DNA of 64,000 nucleotides from Roseomonas sp. OT10 (GCF_020991085.1 NZ_CP087719.1:868001-932000); one strand, 5' to 3'; numbered from the stretch's first letter, positions 9,037 to 19,236 are shown. Numbers and translations are program-made. Notes: generated from the sequence alone by a model not told the origin.

Positions 9037-10140
9037 ATGCGCGATACCCCAGACCTGATCCCGGAAGCCAACCCGGCCGGCACCCGGCCGGTGGAGGAGG
9101 AGGCGCTCTGGGCCTCCCTGCAAAGGCGCGAGGCGCGCGGGGACGCCGTCTATGCCGTCACCACCCAGGGCGTGTACTGCCGCTTCGGCTGCCCCTCCCG
9201 GCCACCGCTGCGCCGCAACACCCGCTTCTTCGCCGATGGCCCGGCCGCCGAGGCCGCCGGTTTCCGCGCCTGCCGCCGCTGCGACCCCCGCGGCGAGCGG
9301 GCGGCGCTGCAGGCCGAGGCGGTGCGGGCCGCCTGTGCCCTGATCGAGCAGTCGGAGACCATCCCCTCCCTGGCCCGCCTGGCGGAGCGGGCGGGCTATG
9401 CCCGGCACCACTTCCTGCGGCTGTTCCGGGACATTACCGGCGTTACCCCGCGGTCCTATGCCGAGGGGGTGCGGGCCCGGCGCCTCTCCGCCGCACTGCA
9501 TGACGGGGCGCGGGTCGCCGATGCCGTGGCGGAGGCAGGCTTCGGCAGCGAAAGCCGGGTCTACGAGCGGCCCGGCCGCGTTCTGGGCATGACGCCCGGC
9601 GCCGCCCGTCGCGGCGGGCAGGGCGAGGTGATCCGCACCGCCCTGGCCGAGAGCGCCCTGGGGCCGTTGCTGGTGGGGGCCACGGAGAAGGGCGTCTGCT
9701 TCCTGGGCTTCGGCGAGCCGCCGGAGGCGCTGGAGGGCGACCTGCGCGCCCGCTTCCCTCAGGCCAGGATCGAGCCCGCGGAGCAGGCCCTGGCGGAGAT
9801 CGTCCGGTCCGCCGTGGCGTTCGTGGCGGAGCCGCGGGCAGCGCTGGACCTGCCCCTGGACCTGCGCGGCACCGCCTTCCAGCGCCGGGTCTGGGAGGCG
9901 TTGCGGGCCATCCCCCTGGGCGAGACGCGGACCTATGGCGGCCTGGCCGCCTCGCTGGGGGCGCCGGAGGCGGTGCGGGCGGTGGCCCGGGCCTGCGCCC
10001 GGAATCCCGTCTCGCTCGCCGTGCCCTGCCACCGGGTGGTCGGCAAGGACGGCGCCCTGACGGGCTATCGCTGGGGCGTGCCGCGCAAGCAGGCGCTTCT
10101 GGCGGGCGAGGCGGCGGCCCGGTCCGGGCGCGGGGGCTGA
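9037..10140 (+). CDS. ada: Bifunctional DNA repair methyltransferase / transcriptional regulator Ada
   Basis: 367 residues. Domain order: Ada zinc domain with YCRFGC and CRRC ligands (about 45-80, the first cysteine accepts methyl groups from phosphotriesters), AraC-type helix-turn-helix (about 100-185, ending GMTPGAAR), then the O6-methylguanine methyltransferase domain with active-site PCHRVVG near residue 330. It repairs alkylated DNA and, once methylated, activates its regulon. The start at 9037 is supported by GGGAGG at 9024-9029. In the HTH segment SESRVYERPGRVLGMTP the usual phenylalanine of SYF-R is replaced, a minor deviation. Confidence 0.95.
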   Translation: MRDTPDLIPEANPAGTRPVEEEALWASLQRREARGDAVYAVTTQGVYCRFGCPSRPPLRRNTRFFADGPAAEAAGFRACRRCDPRGERAALQAEAVRAACALIEQSETIPSLARLAERAGYARHHFLRLFRDITGVTPRSYAEGVRARRLSAALHDGARVADAVAEAGFGSESRVYERPGRVLGMTPGAARRGGQGEVIRTALAESALGPLLVGATEKGVCFLGFGEPPEALEGDLRARFPQARIEPAEQALAEIVRSAVAFVAEPRAALDLPLDLRGTAFQRRVWEALRAIPLGETRTYGGLAASLGAPEAVRAVARACARNPVSLAVPCHRVVGKDGALTGYRWGVPRKQALLAGEAAARSGRGG

Positions 10141-10156
10141 GGCCGGCCCTCCACCC

Positions 10157-10183
10157 GCGCCGCCGGGGTGGATCCGGCGGCGC
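10157..10183. terminator. Bidirectional hairpin between convergent ada and ureG
   Basis: GCGCCGCCGG (10157-10166) and CCGGCGGCGC (10174-10183) form a perfect 10 bp stem with a 7-base loop in the 51 bp gap between the two convergent stops. Likely a terminator serving both directions; no T-run is present. Confidence 0.6.
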
Positions 10184-10191
10184 CGGACCCG

Positions 10192-10890
10192 TCAGGCAAG
10201 CGCGGCCCGGTGCCGCAGGGGCAGGCCGCCGCTGGTCAGGACGAACTCGGCGATCTCGGCGACGCCCTTGTTCTCCTTCAGGTTGGTGAAGAGGAACGGG
10301 CGGCTGCCGCGCATCTTCCGCGCGTCGCGGTCCATCACGCCGAGGTCGGCGCCCACCAGCGGGGCGAGGTCGATCTTGTTGATCACCAGCAGGTCGGAGC
10401 GGGTGATGCCCGGCCCACCCTTGCGCGGGATCTTGTCGCCGGCCGAGACGTCGATGACGTAGATGGTCAGGTCCGCCAGCTCGGGCGAGAAGGTCGCGGC
10501 CAGGTTGTCGCCGCCGCTCTCGATGAACAGCACCTCCAGCGCGGGGAAGCGCTCCGTCATCTCGTGTACGGCGGCAAGGTTGATCGAGGCATCCTCGCGG
10601 ATGGCGGTGTGCGGGCAGCCGCCCGTCTCGACGCCGGTGATCCGCTCGGGGGCCAGGGCGCCGCTGCGGGTCAGGAACTCCGCATCCTCGCGGGTGTAGA
10701 TGTCGTTGGTGATGACGGCGATGTCGTAGTGGTCGCGGAGGTGCTTGCACAGCCGGTCGGTCAGCGCCGTCTTGCCCGAGCCCACGGGCCCGCCGATGCC
10801 GACGCGGAAGGGGCCGTGCGCCATCCGATGACCGGAGTGCCCCTCGGGCACGGAGGTCTGAATCGGATGGCCAGGCGAAGCTGCGGTCAT
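10192..10890 (-). CDS. ureG: Urease accessory GTPase UreG
   Basis: 232 residues. P-loop GPVGSGKT at about 34-41, the nickel/zinc-binding metal motif GCPHTA, the ESGGDN switch and NKIDLAP guanine-specificity motif are all present. It hydrolyses GTP while delivering nickel to the urease active site. The ATG at 10890 overlaps the ureF stop (ATGA), supporting it over the internal ATG at 10824. The start gives a 22-residue N-terminal extension with histidines, common in UreG of this group. Confidence 0.95.
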   Translation of the reverse strand: MTAASPGHPIQTSVPEGHSGHRMAHGPFRVGIGGPVGSGKTALTDRLCKHLRDHYDIAVITNDIYTREDAEFLTRSGALAPERITGVETGGCPHTAIREDASINLAAVHEMTERFPALEVLFIESGGDNLAATFSPELADLTIYVIDVSAGDKIPRKGGPGITRSDLLVINKIDLAPLVGADLGVMDRDARKMRGSRPFLFTNLKENKGVAEIAEFVLTSGGLPLRHRAALA

Positions 10891-11621
10891 GAGCGGAAGA
10901 GCCTCGTGTATTGCGTCTCGTGGCGCATGGAGAAGAGGTCCAGCACCGGGGCGGCGGTGCCGATGTCGTCGAGCGCCGCCGCCAGCGCAGCCCCGGTCGC
11001 GGCCTGCACATGGGGCAGCAGCGCGGCGGTCGCCACCTGCCCGTCCGTCTGGCCCAGCGGCACGAGGCGCACCCCGGCGGAAACCAGGTTGGCCGCGAAG
11101 CCCGCCAGCCAGCCGAAGGCGGCGTCGCGCAGCGCCACGCCCTGCCACGCCGCCGCCGCGCCGAAGGCCACGGGATGGGCGAGGCGGCGCGGGTGGCGGG
11201 CCATCAGGGCGGCGAAGCGCGGATTGGGCCAGGCGGCGGCGGTGACGGCCGCGAAGGCGTTGCCCTGGGCGAGGCTCTCCAGCGCCGTCTCGGCCGTGCC
11301 GCGCCAGGCCGCCGCCAGCTCCGCCGCCGCGTCCAGCGCGGCGTCGTCCCCGGCGCTCGCCGCGCGCCAGGCGGCGGCGAGGAGCGGGCCGTCCACCGCC
11401 CCCGCACCGGCCGTCAGCGCGGTCGCGACGTAGGCGACGAGGCTGTCGCGGTCTCGCACCGCCCCATCCTCCACCGCCGCCTCCAGCCCGTGGCTGTAGC
11501 TGAAGGCGCCGATCGGATAGCCGGGGCTGAGCCAGGACAGCAGCCGGTAGAGAGCGGCCGGGTCCGTGGCTGTCCCAGGGGGCTCAGTGATGGTGGTCAC
11601 CGTCGCCGTGGTGGTGTTCAT
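10887..11621 (-). CDS. ureF: Urease accessory protein UreF
   Basis: About 244 residues. Typical motifs are [21 protein letters not shown] near the N-terminus and [14 protein letters not shown] at the end, the latter being the conserved UreF tail. It acts with UreD and UreG on apo-urease before nickel insertion. The start is uncertain: ATG at 11621 and GTG at 11600 are both inside the 3' end of ureE, where the His-codon-rich sequence leaves no recognisable ribosome site. The overlap with ureE is about 15-38 bases and implies coupled translation. Confidence 0.9.
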   Translation of the reverse strand: MNTTTATVTTITEPPGTATDPAALYRLLSWLSPGYPIGAFSYSHGLEAAVEDGAVRDRDSLVAYVATALTAGAGAVDGPLLAAAWRAASAGDDAALDAAAELAAAWRGTAETALESLAQGNAFAAVTAAAWPNPRFAALMARHPRRLAHPVAFGAAAAWQGVALRDAAFGWLAGFAANLVSAGVRLVPLGQTDGQVATAALLPHVQAATGAALAAALDDIGTAAPVLDLFSMRHETQYTRLFRS

Positions 11622-12149
11622 GGCCGTGGCCATGGTCGTGGCCGCCCGGGCCGTGGGCATGGCCCGCCGCGCGGAAATGCTGGTGGTCGCTGCGGTTGTG
11701 CTCGCCATAGGCGCCGCCCTCCGGGTCGAAGGGGGCGGAGACGGGGCGCAGCGTGGCGCCGAGGCCCGTCAGCATGGCGGTGATCACGTGGTCGTCGCGG
11801 ATCAGGATGCGGTCGGCCGAGAGCTGCGCCGGCAGATGCCGGTTGCCCAGGTGCCAGGCGAGGCGCAGCAAATGGTGCGCGTCGCGCGCGGTGATCTCCA
11901 CCAGTGGCTCCGGCGCGGCGCGGACGGCGATGACGCCGCCGCCCTCCAGCAGCAGCCCGTCGCCGTCGTGCAGCACCACCGCCTCCGGCAGGTCGAGCAG
12001 GAATTCGGTGCCGCCCTCGGCCAGGTAGCGCTTGCGGCGGCGGAAGCGGTCGTCGAAATCCAGCGTCACGGTGTCGCGGGCGGTGCGTGCCACCCACCCC
12101 CCGGCAGGGAGGATGGTGGTGGCGCGGCGCAGGCTGGCGTCCCCGGCCA

Positions 12150-12150
<1 letters not shown>
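11584..12150 (-). CDS. ureE: Urease nickel metallochaperone UreE
   Basis: 188 residues. The peptide-binding N-terminal half is followed by the metal-binding half (AWHLGNRHLPAQL, RDDHVITAMLTGLG) and a C-terminal tail with about 15 histidines ([23 protein letters not shown] region) that binds extra nickel. It hands nickel to UreG. Its ATG shares one base with the ureC stop (TGATG), and its tail overlaps ureF. The His-rich tail is as strong as in classical Klebsiella-type UreE. Confidence 0.95.
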
Positions 12151-13862
<1,712 letters not shown>

Positions 13863-13866
13863 GGGA

Positions 13867-14172
13867 TCAGACCTTCCCTTCCGTCTCGCCGCGGAAGCCG
13901 TGGATGACGCGGGCGCCGGCGATCGGCACGAGGTTCACGCTGCGGGTCTGCCCCGGCTCGAACCGCACCGCGGTGCCGGCGGCGATGTCGAGGCGCTGGC
14001 CCCGCGCCTTGGTCCGGTCGAAGGACAGGGCCGGGTTGGTCTCGGCGAAGTGGAAGTGGCTGCCGACCTGGATGGGGCGGTCGCCGGTGTTGGCGACCTC
14101 CAGCGCGGTCACGGGGCGGCCGGGGTTCAGTTCGATCTCGCCGGAGGCGGGGAGGAGTTCGCCGGGGATCAT
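13867..14172 (-). CDS. ureB: Urease subunit beta
   Basis: 101 residues, full length for a separate beta subunit. Signature stretches are [20 protein letters not shown] and [18 protein letters not shown]. It is a structural component of the (alpha beta gamma)3 enzyme. There is a 76 bp spacer to ureA on its 5' side with no gene in it. Confidence 0.96.
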   Translation of the reverse strand: MIPGELLPASGEIELNPGRPVTALEVANTGDRPIQVGSHFHFAETNPALSFDRTKARGQRLDIAAGTAVRFEPGQTRSVNLVPIAGARVIHGFRGETEGKV

Positions 14173-14248
14173 CGGCAGGAATCCTGTCGGGCCATGCGAT
14201 TCACGCTCCGCTCCTCGCTGCGCTGCGGGGCTCGCGACCGCCTGGCGC

Positions 14249-14551
14249 TCATCGGATGGGCTCGTGGACGGTGACGAGCTTGGTGCCGTCGGGGAAGGTC
14301 GCCTCGACCTGGATCTCGTGGATCATCTCCGGCACCCCCTCCATCACCTGGTCGCGCGTGAGGACGGTGGCGCCGTCGCGCATCAGTTCCGCCACGCTGC
14401 GACCGTCCCGCGCGCCCTCCACCACGTAGTCGGTGATCAGGGCGATGGATTCCGGGTGGTTCAGCTTCGCGCCGCGCTCCAGCCGGCGGCGCGCCACCAT
14501 CGCCGCCATGGCGACGAGCAGCTTGTCCTTCTCGCGGGGGGTCAGGTGCAT
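14249..14551 (-). CDS. ureA: Urease subunit gamma
   Basis: 100 residues: [30 protein letters not shown] and [28 protein letters not shown] are the family hallmarks. It is the first gene of the urease operon here. ureD/ureH, normally directly upstream in alphaproteobacteria, is absent; the next gene on this strand is the DUF4096-like gene at 14628-15236. No promoter is obvious in the 76 bp between them. Confidence 0.96.
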   Translation of the reverse strand: MHLTPREKDKLLVAMAAMVARRRLERGAKLNHPESIALITDYVVEGARDGRSVAELMRDGATVLTRDQVMEGVPEMIHEIQVEATFPDGTKLVTVHEPIR

Positions 14552-14627
14552 GGGCGCATGGGTCCGGCCTGTGTCGCGGTGCAGCGGAGGTTAGGGGCGC
14601 GGCGCGGGTGCGGTCCAGGGGTGGGGG

Positions 14628-15236
14628 TCATGGCCAGGCGTGCCGGACGGAGAGGGGGATGCGGGCGCGGCCTGCCGCCGTGCGGTGAAGGGCGCGGAGG
14701 GTGGCGAGGAGGGCGCGCAGCGGGCCGCGCTGGCCGTGCGGCGCGGTATCCGGGTCCGGAATGGGGGTGCGGGCGAGGGTTTCGGACAAAAGGGGATCGG
14801 GGAGGAGCCAGGGCGGTCCGTTCAGGGCGGAGCGGAGGCCGAGGCGTCGGATCAAGACAAGGAAGGGGAAGCCGAGGAGGCGGGCGGCGCGTCGGCAGGC
14901 GCGGCAGATGGCGTGCTCGATGGTGCGGAGGGGGTGGGCGGAGTCGGCCTCGGCAAGGGCGAGGAGGAGGCGCTGCCAGAGGCCGGCATGGGTGAGGCGG
15001 CGGAAGTGCCGGGCGACGGTGTCGGGCTTGCCGAAGCGGGGCGGGAGGGCGGCCCAGGGGGCGCGGGAGAGGGCGGCGTGGAAGATGGCGTCCATGCGGG
15101 CGCGGAGGTCGGGGACGGGGCGGCCGCGCGGGTCGGCGCGGGCGAGGTGGGGGAGGAGGGCGGCCCAGGCGGCGTCGGAGAGGGGGGACCAGGGGGTGGG
15201 AGGGGAGAGGCGGGGGGTGTGGGGGAGGAGGGACAT
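14628..15236 (-). CDS. DUF4096 / IS5-transposase N-terminal-like protein
   Basis: 202 residues. PWSPLSDAAWAALLPHL and the RARMDAIFHAAL...WAALPPRFGKPDTVARHFRRLTHAGLW region resemble the DNA-binding N-terminal domain (DUF4096) of IS5-type transposases. There is no DDE catalytic domain, and the C-terminal half with CRACRRAARLLGFP is not one I recognise. No inverted repeats bound it, so it looks like a domesticated or decayed transposase relative rather than an active element. The ATG at 15236 has purine-rich complement sequence around it; a TTG at 15272 is possible. Coding-strand proline codons give a heavily G-rich + strand. Confidence 0.6.
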   Translation of the reverse strand: MSLLPHTPRLSPPTPWSPLSDAAWAALLPHLARADPRGRPVPDLRARMDAIFHAALSRAPWAALPPRFGKPDTVARHFRRLTHAGLWQRLLLALAEADSAHPLRTIEHAICRACRRAARLLGFPFLVLIRRLGLRSALNGPPWLLPDPLLSETLARTPIPDPDTAPHGQRGPLRALLATLRALHRTAAGRARIPLSVRHAWP

Positions 15237-15247
15237 GGGAGGAAGGG
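15183..15247 (+). other. G-run cluster, candidate G-quadruplex
   Basis: About ten runs of three to six G within 65 bases on the + strand, separated by 1-5 base loops. It covers the start codon and first codons of the minus-strand DUF4096-like gene and ends at the edge of the AT-rich island. Such spacing fits intramolecular G-quadruplexes; structure is not demonstrated. Confidence 0.6.
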
Positions 15248-15354
15248 TAGCAGAAAGCCGAGTTATAGGCAAGTTTTCCTACGTCTTGTGCTTCGAAAAA
15301 TCTACAACAAGTCTTTTCTTTATGGTAATGATAGGAAAAAGATGGAGTGTCATC

Positions 15355-15975
15355 ATGATGGCCAAAAAATTTTTGTGGCCCTGCGTATTACTGTCCGCCA
15401 TAGGCTGTTCTAATGCTCGCGAAGAACCAATGACGGAGCTTCACGTTCCCGGATTATTCACCCGCAGCACGGCAGAAATTGGTGTTATATCTACGGGCGC
15501 TTCATATAGAATCGTGACCTTCCGCGTAAATCCATTGGATAGGGGCGACGGCAATAGTCAGCCAGCAGGTTCCTTTTGCGCCGAACCTCCACCGGATGCA
15601 GCTGAAGCGGTGGCCTCACGAATCGCCACTTCATTTGAAGCAACTGGAACAGTTAATGCCGCAGCAGGTGAGAGCGGAAATGTACAAGGGGCAGGCTCGT
15701 ACGAGAGAGCCCTCGCAACTGCCGTCATGGCCATGACTCGCCGATCTCAAGGTTTGCAGTTTGCGCGCGACCAAACAACTTCGGTCTGCCAAGACTATTT
15801 GAATGGAAGGATCGGGCGAGAGGAATATTTGAGATTGCGGCGGGAAATTATTGCTGCAAGCGTGCCTCTAATAAAGGCCGAAATCGACAAGCTTCCAAAC
15901 CTGAATGTTTCCGTGGTTTCAGCGCCCAGTATTGCGCCGAGTGATAATAAGCCGCGGTCTCCCACACAAAACTAG
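15355..15975 (+). CDS. Putative lipoprotein in an AT-rich island
   Basis: 206 residues. MMAKKFLWPCVLLSAIGC ends in a plausible lipobox with Cys18, so an outer- or inner-membrane lipoprotein is likely. The mature part has a FCAEPPPDAAEA motif, a small-residue stretch (TGTVNAAAGESGNVQG) and RSQGLQFARDQTTSVCQDYLNGRIG, which from memory recur in a family of uncharacterised secreted bacterial proteins. GGAG at 15344-15347 sets the start. Base composition is far lower in GC than its neighbours and codon use includes many A/T-ending codons, strong signs of horizontal transfer. Function unknown. Confidence 0.75.
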   Translation: MMAKKFLWPCVLLSAIGCSNAREEPMTELHVPGLFTRSTAEIGVISTGASYRIVTFRVNPLDRGDGNSQPAGSFCAEPPPDAAEAVASRIATSFEATGTVNAAAGESGNVQGAGSYERALATAVMAMTRRSQGLQFARDQTTSVCQDYLNGRIGREEYLRLRREIIAASVPLIKAEIDKLPNLNVSVVSAPSIAPSDNKPRSPTQN

Positions 15976-16017
15976 AGGTCGCAACGGATGCTCCGCCATT
16001 CGAAGCGCCGCGCTGCA

Positions 16018-16047
16018 TGGCTCCCCCAGACCAGCATGAGGGAGCCA
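16018..16047 (+). terminator. Hairpin after the lipoprotein gene
   Basis: TGGCTCCC (16018-16025) and GGGAGCCA (16040-16047) make a perfect 8 bp stem with a 14-base loop, 43 bases after the lipoprotein stop. It may end that transcript; the long loop and absent T-run make it weak. Confidence 0.35.
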
Positions 16048-16187
16048 GCATCACAGCTTTCTGCGATGCTTTCGGCCGAGGCGCCCTGTCAAGTTGTCAG
16101 CGAGGATCGCAACCATGGCAGGAAAGGATGGGACTGCGGCGATGACCGATCAGCGGCGGCGATGACGGCGTCGTGTCATGGCCGCCC

Positions 16188-16502
16188 CTACTCACCCACC
16201 AACGCTCGCACCACCGCCTCCGGCTCGCGCTCGATCACCCGCAGCAGCGTCCGCGCGGCCGGGTCCGGCTTCCGCAACCCCTGCTCCCAATCCCGCACGG
16301 CACTGAGCCTGAGCCCGAAGCGCTCCGCGAAGGCCTCGCGGGTCAGCCCCATACGGGTCCGGATGGCGCGCACATCGGGCACGTCCGGCGCCAGGTGAAC
16401 CCGCGCAGGCTCAGCCGCTCCCCGCAGGATGGCGGCGGCCTCCTCCAGCGAGGCGATCAGGTCGCGGCCGAACTCGGTATCCTTGTCGGTGTCGTGGCTC
16501 AT
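16188..16502 (-). CDS. XRE-family antitoxin (HigA/NadS-like)
   Basis: 104 residues. The C-terminal half is an XRE helix-turn-helix: VRAIRTRMGLTREAFAERFGLRLSAVRDWEQG (about 46-77), then RKPDPAARTLLRVIEREP. Antitoxins of this type bind the toxin and repress their own operon. It follows the toxin with an ATGA overlap (toxin stop 16499-16501), the toxin-first order typical of HigBA-type systems. Confidence 0.85.
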   Translation of the reverse strand: MSHDTDKDTEFGRDLIASLEEAAAILRGAAEPARVHLAPDVPDVRAIRTRMGLTREAFAERFGLRLSAVRDWEQGLRKPDPAARTLLRVIEREPEAVVRALVGE

Positions 16503-16855
16503 TTCCGGCCCTCCTTCATGGCCTTGGCGAGGGTCAGCACCGCCGCCCGCTGCGCGGAGCTGAGGTCGGCCTGCTGGTTCTTGCCGTAGAGCAGCAGGGC
16601 CAGCACGGGCAGATCGTCGGTCAGCAGATAGTAGATCACCCGGAAGGCACCGCTCTTGCCCCGACCCTTCGGTGCCCAGCGCAGCTTCCGGACGCCGCCC
16701 AGACCGGGGATCACGTCGCCGGCCAGCGGGTCGGCGGAAAGTGTGTCGATCATCTCGGCGCGCTCGTCGCGGGCCAGCAGGGCATCCGCCTGTCGTGTGA
16801 AAATCGACGTTTCAAGGATGGAGTGCTTCGGCGGCACACGGAAAGAATACAGCAT
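16499..16855 (-). CDS. RelE/HigB-type toxin
   Basis: 118 residues. ETSIFTRQADALLARDERAEMIDTL, GDVIPGLGGVRKLRWAPKGRGKSGAFRVIYYL and YGKNQQADLS match the RelE-related toxin family (COG4737), presumably a ribosome-dependent mRNA nuclease. The start could be ATG at 16855 or GTG at 16837; neither has a clear ribosome site. A 17 bp palindrome covers the ATG, see the operator entry. The first member of the two-gene operon. Confidence 0.82.
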   Translation of the reverse strand: MLYSFRVPPKHSILETSIFTRQADALLARDERAEMIDTLSADPLAGDVIPGLGGVRKLRWAPKGRGKSGAFRVIYYLLTDDLPVLALLLYGKNQQADLSSAQRAAVLTLAKAMKEGRK

Positions 16856-16863
16856 TGCTGTAT
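16847..16863 (-). promoter_or_regulatory. Palindromic operator over the toxin start
   Basis: ATACAGCATTGCTGTAT is a perfect palindrome: 8 bp arms around a single central T. It contains the toxin ATG complement (16853-16855). An XRE antitoxin commonly binds such a site to autorepress its operon, so this is the likely operator; the position over the start codon also leaves room for a leaderless transcript or for the GTG start at 16837. Confidence 0.65.
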
Positions 16864-17159
16864 CCGATGAAACAGTGGACTTTGCGGGTCATCACCTTCG
16901 GACACCCCACCTTCCGGTGGCGCACGGCCCGGCACTGCCTACAACAGGCGATGACGTCCGCCAGACCGCCTCGCCTGACCCGCCGAACCCCTCCACCCCG
17001 CGTCAGACTCCGGGAGGTGCACGAACCTGAGCTTCCTGCCAGGGTGCAGGGGGCAGCGCCCCTGCCTGCGACAGGTCAACCAGCCCTCACCGTACCGACA
17101 GGTCCTCCGTCGCTGGCCACGAGCGGGACGGCGCGCCACCCCCTTCCACCCGGCACACC
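16864..17159. other. Intergenic region with one terminator-like hairpin
   Basis: No supported gene between the toxin operator and the membrane-protein gene. GCAGGGG (17046-17052) and CCCCTGC (17059-17065) form a 7 bp stem about 95 bases past the stop of the minus-strand gene at 17160, a possible terminator for it. The toxin promoter should also lie near 16864-16900, but I see no convincing -35/-10 pair. Confidence 0.5.
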
Positions 17160-17624
17160 TCACGCAACGCCATCCCGCATCCCGCTCGCACGCGGCGTGA
17201 AGGCCAGCCCCGCCGGCAGGGCGCGGAGAAGCTCGCGCCCCTTCGCCTCGCCCGCCACGTCCACGAACAGCGTCCCCCTGCCTCTCGCCTTGAGGGCGAT
17301 GCGGGTGCCGAACGGCGTCCAGGGCGCGTCCACCCGCTCGATGGCGCTGAACGGCCAGTGGTCGGGTCGGAAGACCTTGAAGCGCACGCCGTCGCGCCCG
17401 ATGGCGAAGCGCGGGCTGATGCTGTTCCGCGAATAGGCGAAGGCGGAGAAGCGGCGCGACAGGCCCCGCACGGGGATCACGACGCTGCCGTCCGGGCCGT
17501 GCGAGAGCGGCTGGTCCGAGGCCCGGCGCAGCCGGCGCATCAGCCACAGCGCCAGGCCGCCGGACAGCAGGAACACCGCCACGAACATCCCGACGCCCAG
17601 GAGGATGATGGTCTCGCCGTCCAT
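17160..17624 (-). CDS. Single-span membrane protein of unknown function
   Basis: 154 residues. One N-terminal membrane helix (IILLGVGMFVAVFLLSGGLALWL, about 6-28) followed by a basic RRLRR stop-transfer and a beta-rich domain containing DGVRFKVFRPDHWPFSAIERVDAP and TLFVDVAGEAKGRELL. That pattern resembles short PH-like or YcxB-like membrane-anchored domains, but I do not recognise a named family. Start ATG at 17624 follows a GGCGGGGCGG purine stretch. It stands alone between the toxin-antitoxin pair and the M20 peptidase. Confidence 0.65.
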   Translation of the reverse strand: MDGETIILLGVGMFVAVFLLSGGLALWLMRRLRRASDQPLSHGPDGSVVIPVRGLSRRFSAFAYSRNSISPRFAIGRDGVRFKVFRPDHWPFSAIERVDAPWTPFGTRIALKARGRGTLFVDVAGEAKGRELLRALPAGLAFTPRASGMRDGVA

Positions 17625-17710
17625 GCCGCCCCGCCGGTGGAGGACGCCGCGCGGGTCGCGGCCGCCATGCCCGGCACGGTCGCGCGCCGAACCGCGCCGC
17701 GTCAACGCGC

Positions 17711-17734
17711 CTTGTGCCGCGCAGCGGCAACAAG
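17711..17734 (-). terminator. Hairpin downstream of the M20 peptidase
   Basis: CTTGTGCCGC (17711-17720) pairs with GCGGCAACAAG (17724-17734) with one bulged base and a 3-base loop. It lies 63 bases past the peptidase stop on the minus strand; the outer AT pairs resemble the base of a terminator stem. Confidence 0.4.
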
Positions 17735-17796
17735 CGCCCCGTGCCGCTCCGCGCCGCGGCAACGCATCGCGGCACAGGGCGGCCGCGCCTCCGCGC

Positions 17797-19029
17797 CTAC
17801 CCCTCGAACAGGTCCCGCAGAGCCAACGCCACCACCTCCGTCGCCTTGTACAGATCCGCCAGCGGCAGGCGCTCATCCGCCCGGTGGGCGTTCGCCTCCT
17901 CGATCGTGCGCGGCCCGGCCCCGTACAGGACGATGGGCACGCCGGCCGCCGCGTAGTGGCGGGCATCGGTGTAGAGCGGCACGCCCTTCGCCGTGATCGC
18001 CTCGCCCATCACCGCGCTGGCCCGGGCGCAGAGCCGTTCGGTCAGCCGCGTCCCGCCCGGCAGCGGCACCAGCGGCTCGGCCAGCAGGATGCGGCGCACG
18101 GTGACGGTGGCCCGCGGGAAGGCGGCGGCCGCCCGGGCGATCACCGCGCGCAGCTCCGCCTCGACCGCCGCAGGCTGCTCCTCGGGGATCATGCGGCGGT
18201 CGAGGCGGAAGGTGACGCGGTCCGGCACCACGTTGGTGTTGATGCCGCCCTTGATCAGCCCGACGGTCATCTGCGCCGCGCCGATGCCCTCGATGGCGGA
18301 GACGCGCTGCGCCAGCCCCTTGCGCCAGTCGTAGAGGCCGCCGAGCAGCCCGGTCGCCGCCTCCAGCGCATCGACCCCGGTGAAGGGCATGGCGGCGTGG
18401 GCGGAGCGGCCGTCCACCTGCACCTCCAGGTGCAGGCAGCCGTTATGGGCGTTGGTGACGGCGTAGGAGAAGCCGGCGCCGATGGCCAGGTCGGGCTTGC
18501 TGATCCCCTCGCGCAGCAGCCAGCCGGGGCCGATCTCGCCGCCGGATTCCTCGTCATAGGTCAGGTGCAGCTCGACGGTGCCGGCGCTGAGCCCGCCTGC
18601 CTCGCGCAGCGCCAGCAGCGCCCAGGCATAGGTGGCGAAGTCGCTCTTGGAGACGGCGGCGCCGCGCCCGTACATCCATCCGTCCACGACGGCGGCGCCG
18701 TAGGGGTCCTGGGTCCAGCCCTCGCCCGGCGGCACCACGTCGCCATGCGCGTTCAGCGCCACCACCGGGCCGGGGCCGAAGCGGTGGCGCACGACCAGGT
18801 TGGTGGCCGAGACCATCCCGTGCTCCCGCGCCAGGGCCTCCGGCACGACGTGGCGCTCGACGACCAGGCCCAGCCCCTCCAGCAGCGCGGCGGTGCGCTC
18901 GGCATGGGCGGTGCAGTCGCCGGGCGGGTTGTCGGAGGGGACCTTCACCATCTCCGCCAGGAAGGCCGTCTGTGCCTCCCGCTGCCGGGTCAGCCAATCG
19001 CGGATCGCTTGGTCCTGGGGTGCCGCCAT
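17797..19029 (-). CDS. M20-family metallopeptidase (ArgE/DapE-like)
   Basis: 410 residues. Metal and catalytic motifs: NAHGDVVPPGEGW (metal His and Asp), GRGAAVSKSDFATYAWAL, and TYDEESGGEIGPGW with the catalytic glutamate pair; the dimerisation domain contains DGRSAHAAMPFTGVDA. It is a zinc amidohydrolase acting on N-acyl amino acids, peptides or related amides. In the usual G(R)G(A/S)xDMKGG motif the sequence is AVSKSDFAT, with serine-aspartate in place of DMKG, so its substrate class may differ from ArgE or DapE. Start ATG at 19029; longer starts are possible. Confidence 0.9.
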   Translation of the reverse strand: MAAPQDQAIRDWLTRQREAQTAFLAEMVKVPSDNPPGDCTAHAERTAALLEGLGLVVERHVVPEALAREHGMVSATNLVVRHRFGPGPVVALNAHGDVVPPGEGWTQDPYGAAVVDGWMYGRGAAVSKSDFATYAWALLALREAGGLSAGTVELHLTYDEESGGEIGPGWLLREGISKPDLAIGAGFSYAVTNAHNGCLHLEVQVDGRSAHAAMPFTGVDALEAATGLLGGLYDWRKGLAQRVSAIEGIGAAQMTVGLIKGGINTNVVPDRVTFRLDRRMIPEEQPAAVEAELRAVIARAAAAFPRATVTVRRILLAEPLVPLPGGTRLTERLCARASAVMGEAITAKGVPLYTDARHYAAAGVPIVLYGAGPRTIEEANAHRADERLPLADLYKATEVVALALRDLFEG

Positions 19030-19236
19030 GGGGTGCTCCGGTGCGCGGGGGTGTCCGTTCCCGCATAGGGCCGAAGGGCGGGGGAGGGGAACCACCCCCG
19101 GCGCCGCACCGCGCCTCCCGGCGAGGGGGCGTCGGCGGCGCTGGCCGGCCATCGGGATCCGCCCCGGACCGGGGGGAGGCGGCCTCCGCCGGGGGCGGGC
19201 CGGGGCGGCGGCGCCCCCGGCCTTACCGTCCGCCGT

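Noticed and set aside
14628-15236. Active insertion sequence
   Set aside because: No DDE catalytic domain, terminal inverted repeats or target duplication found around it.
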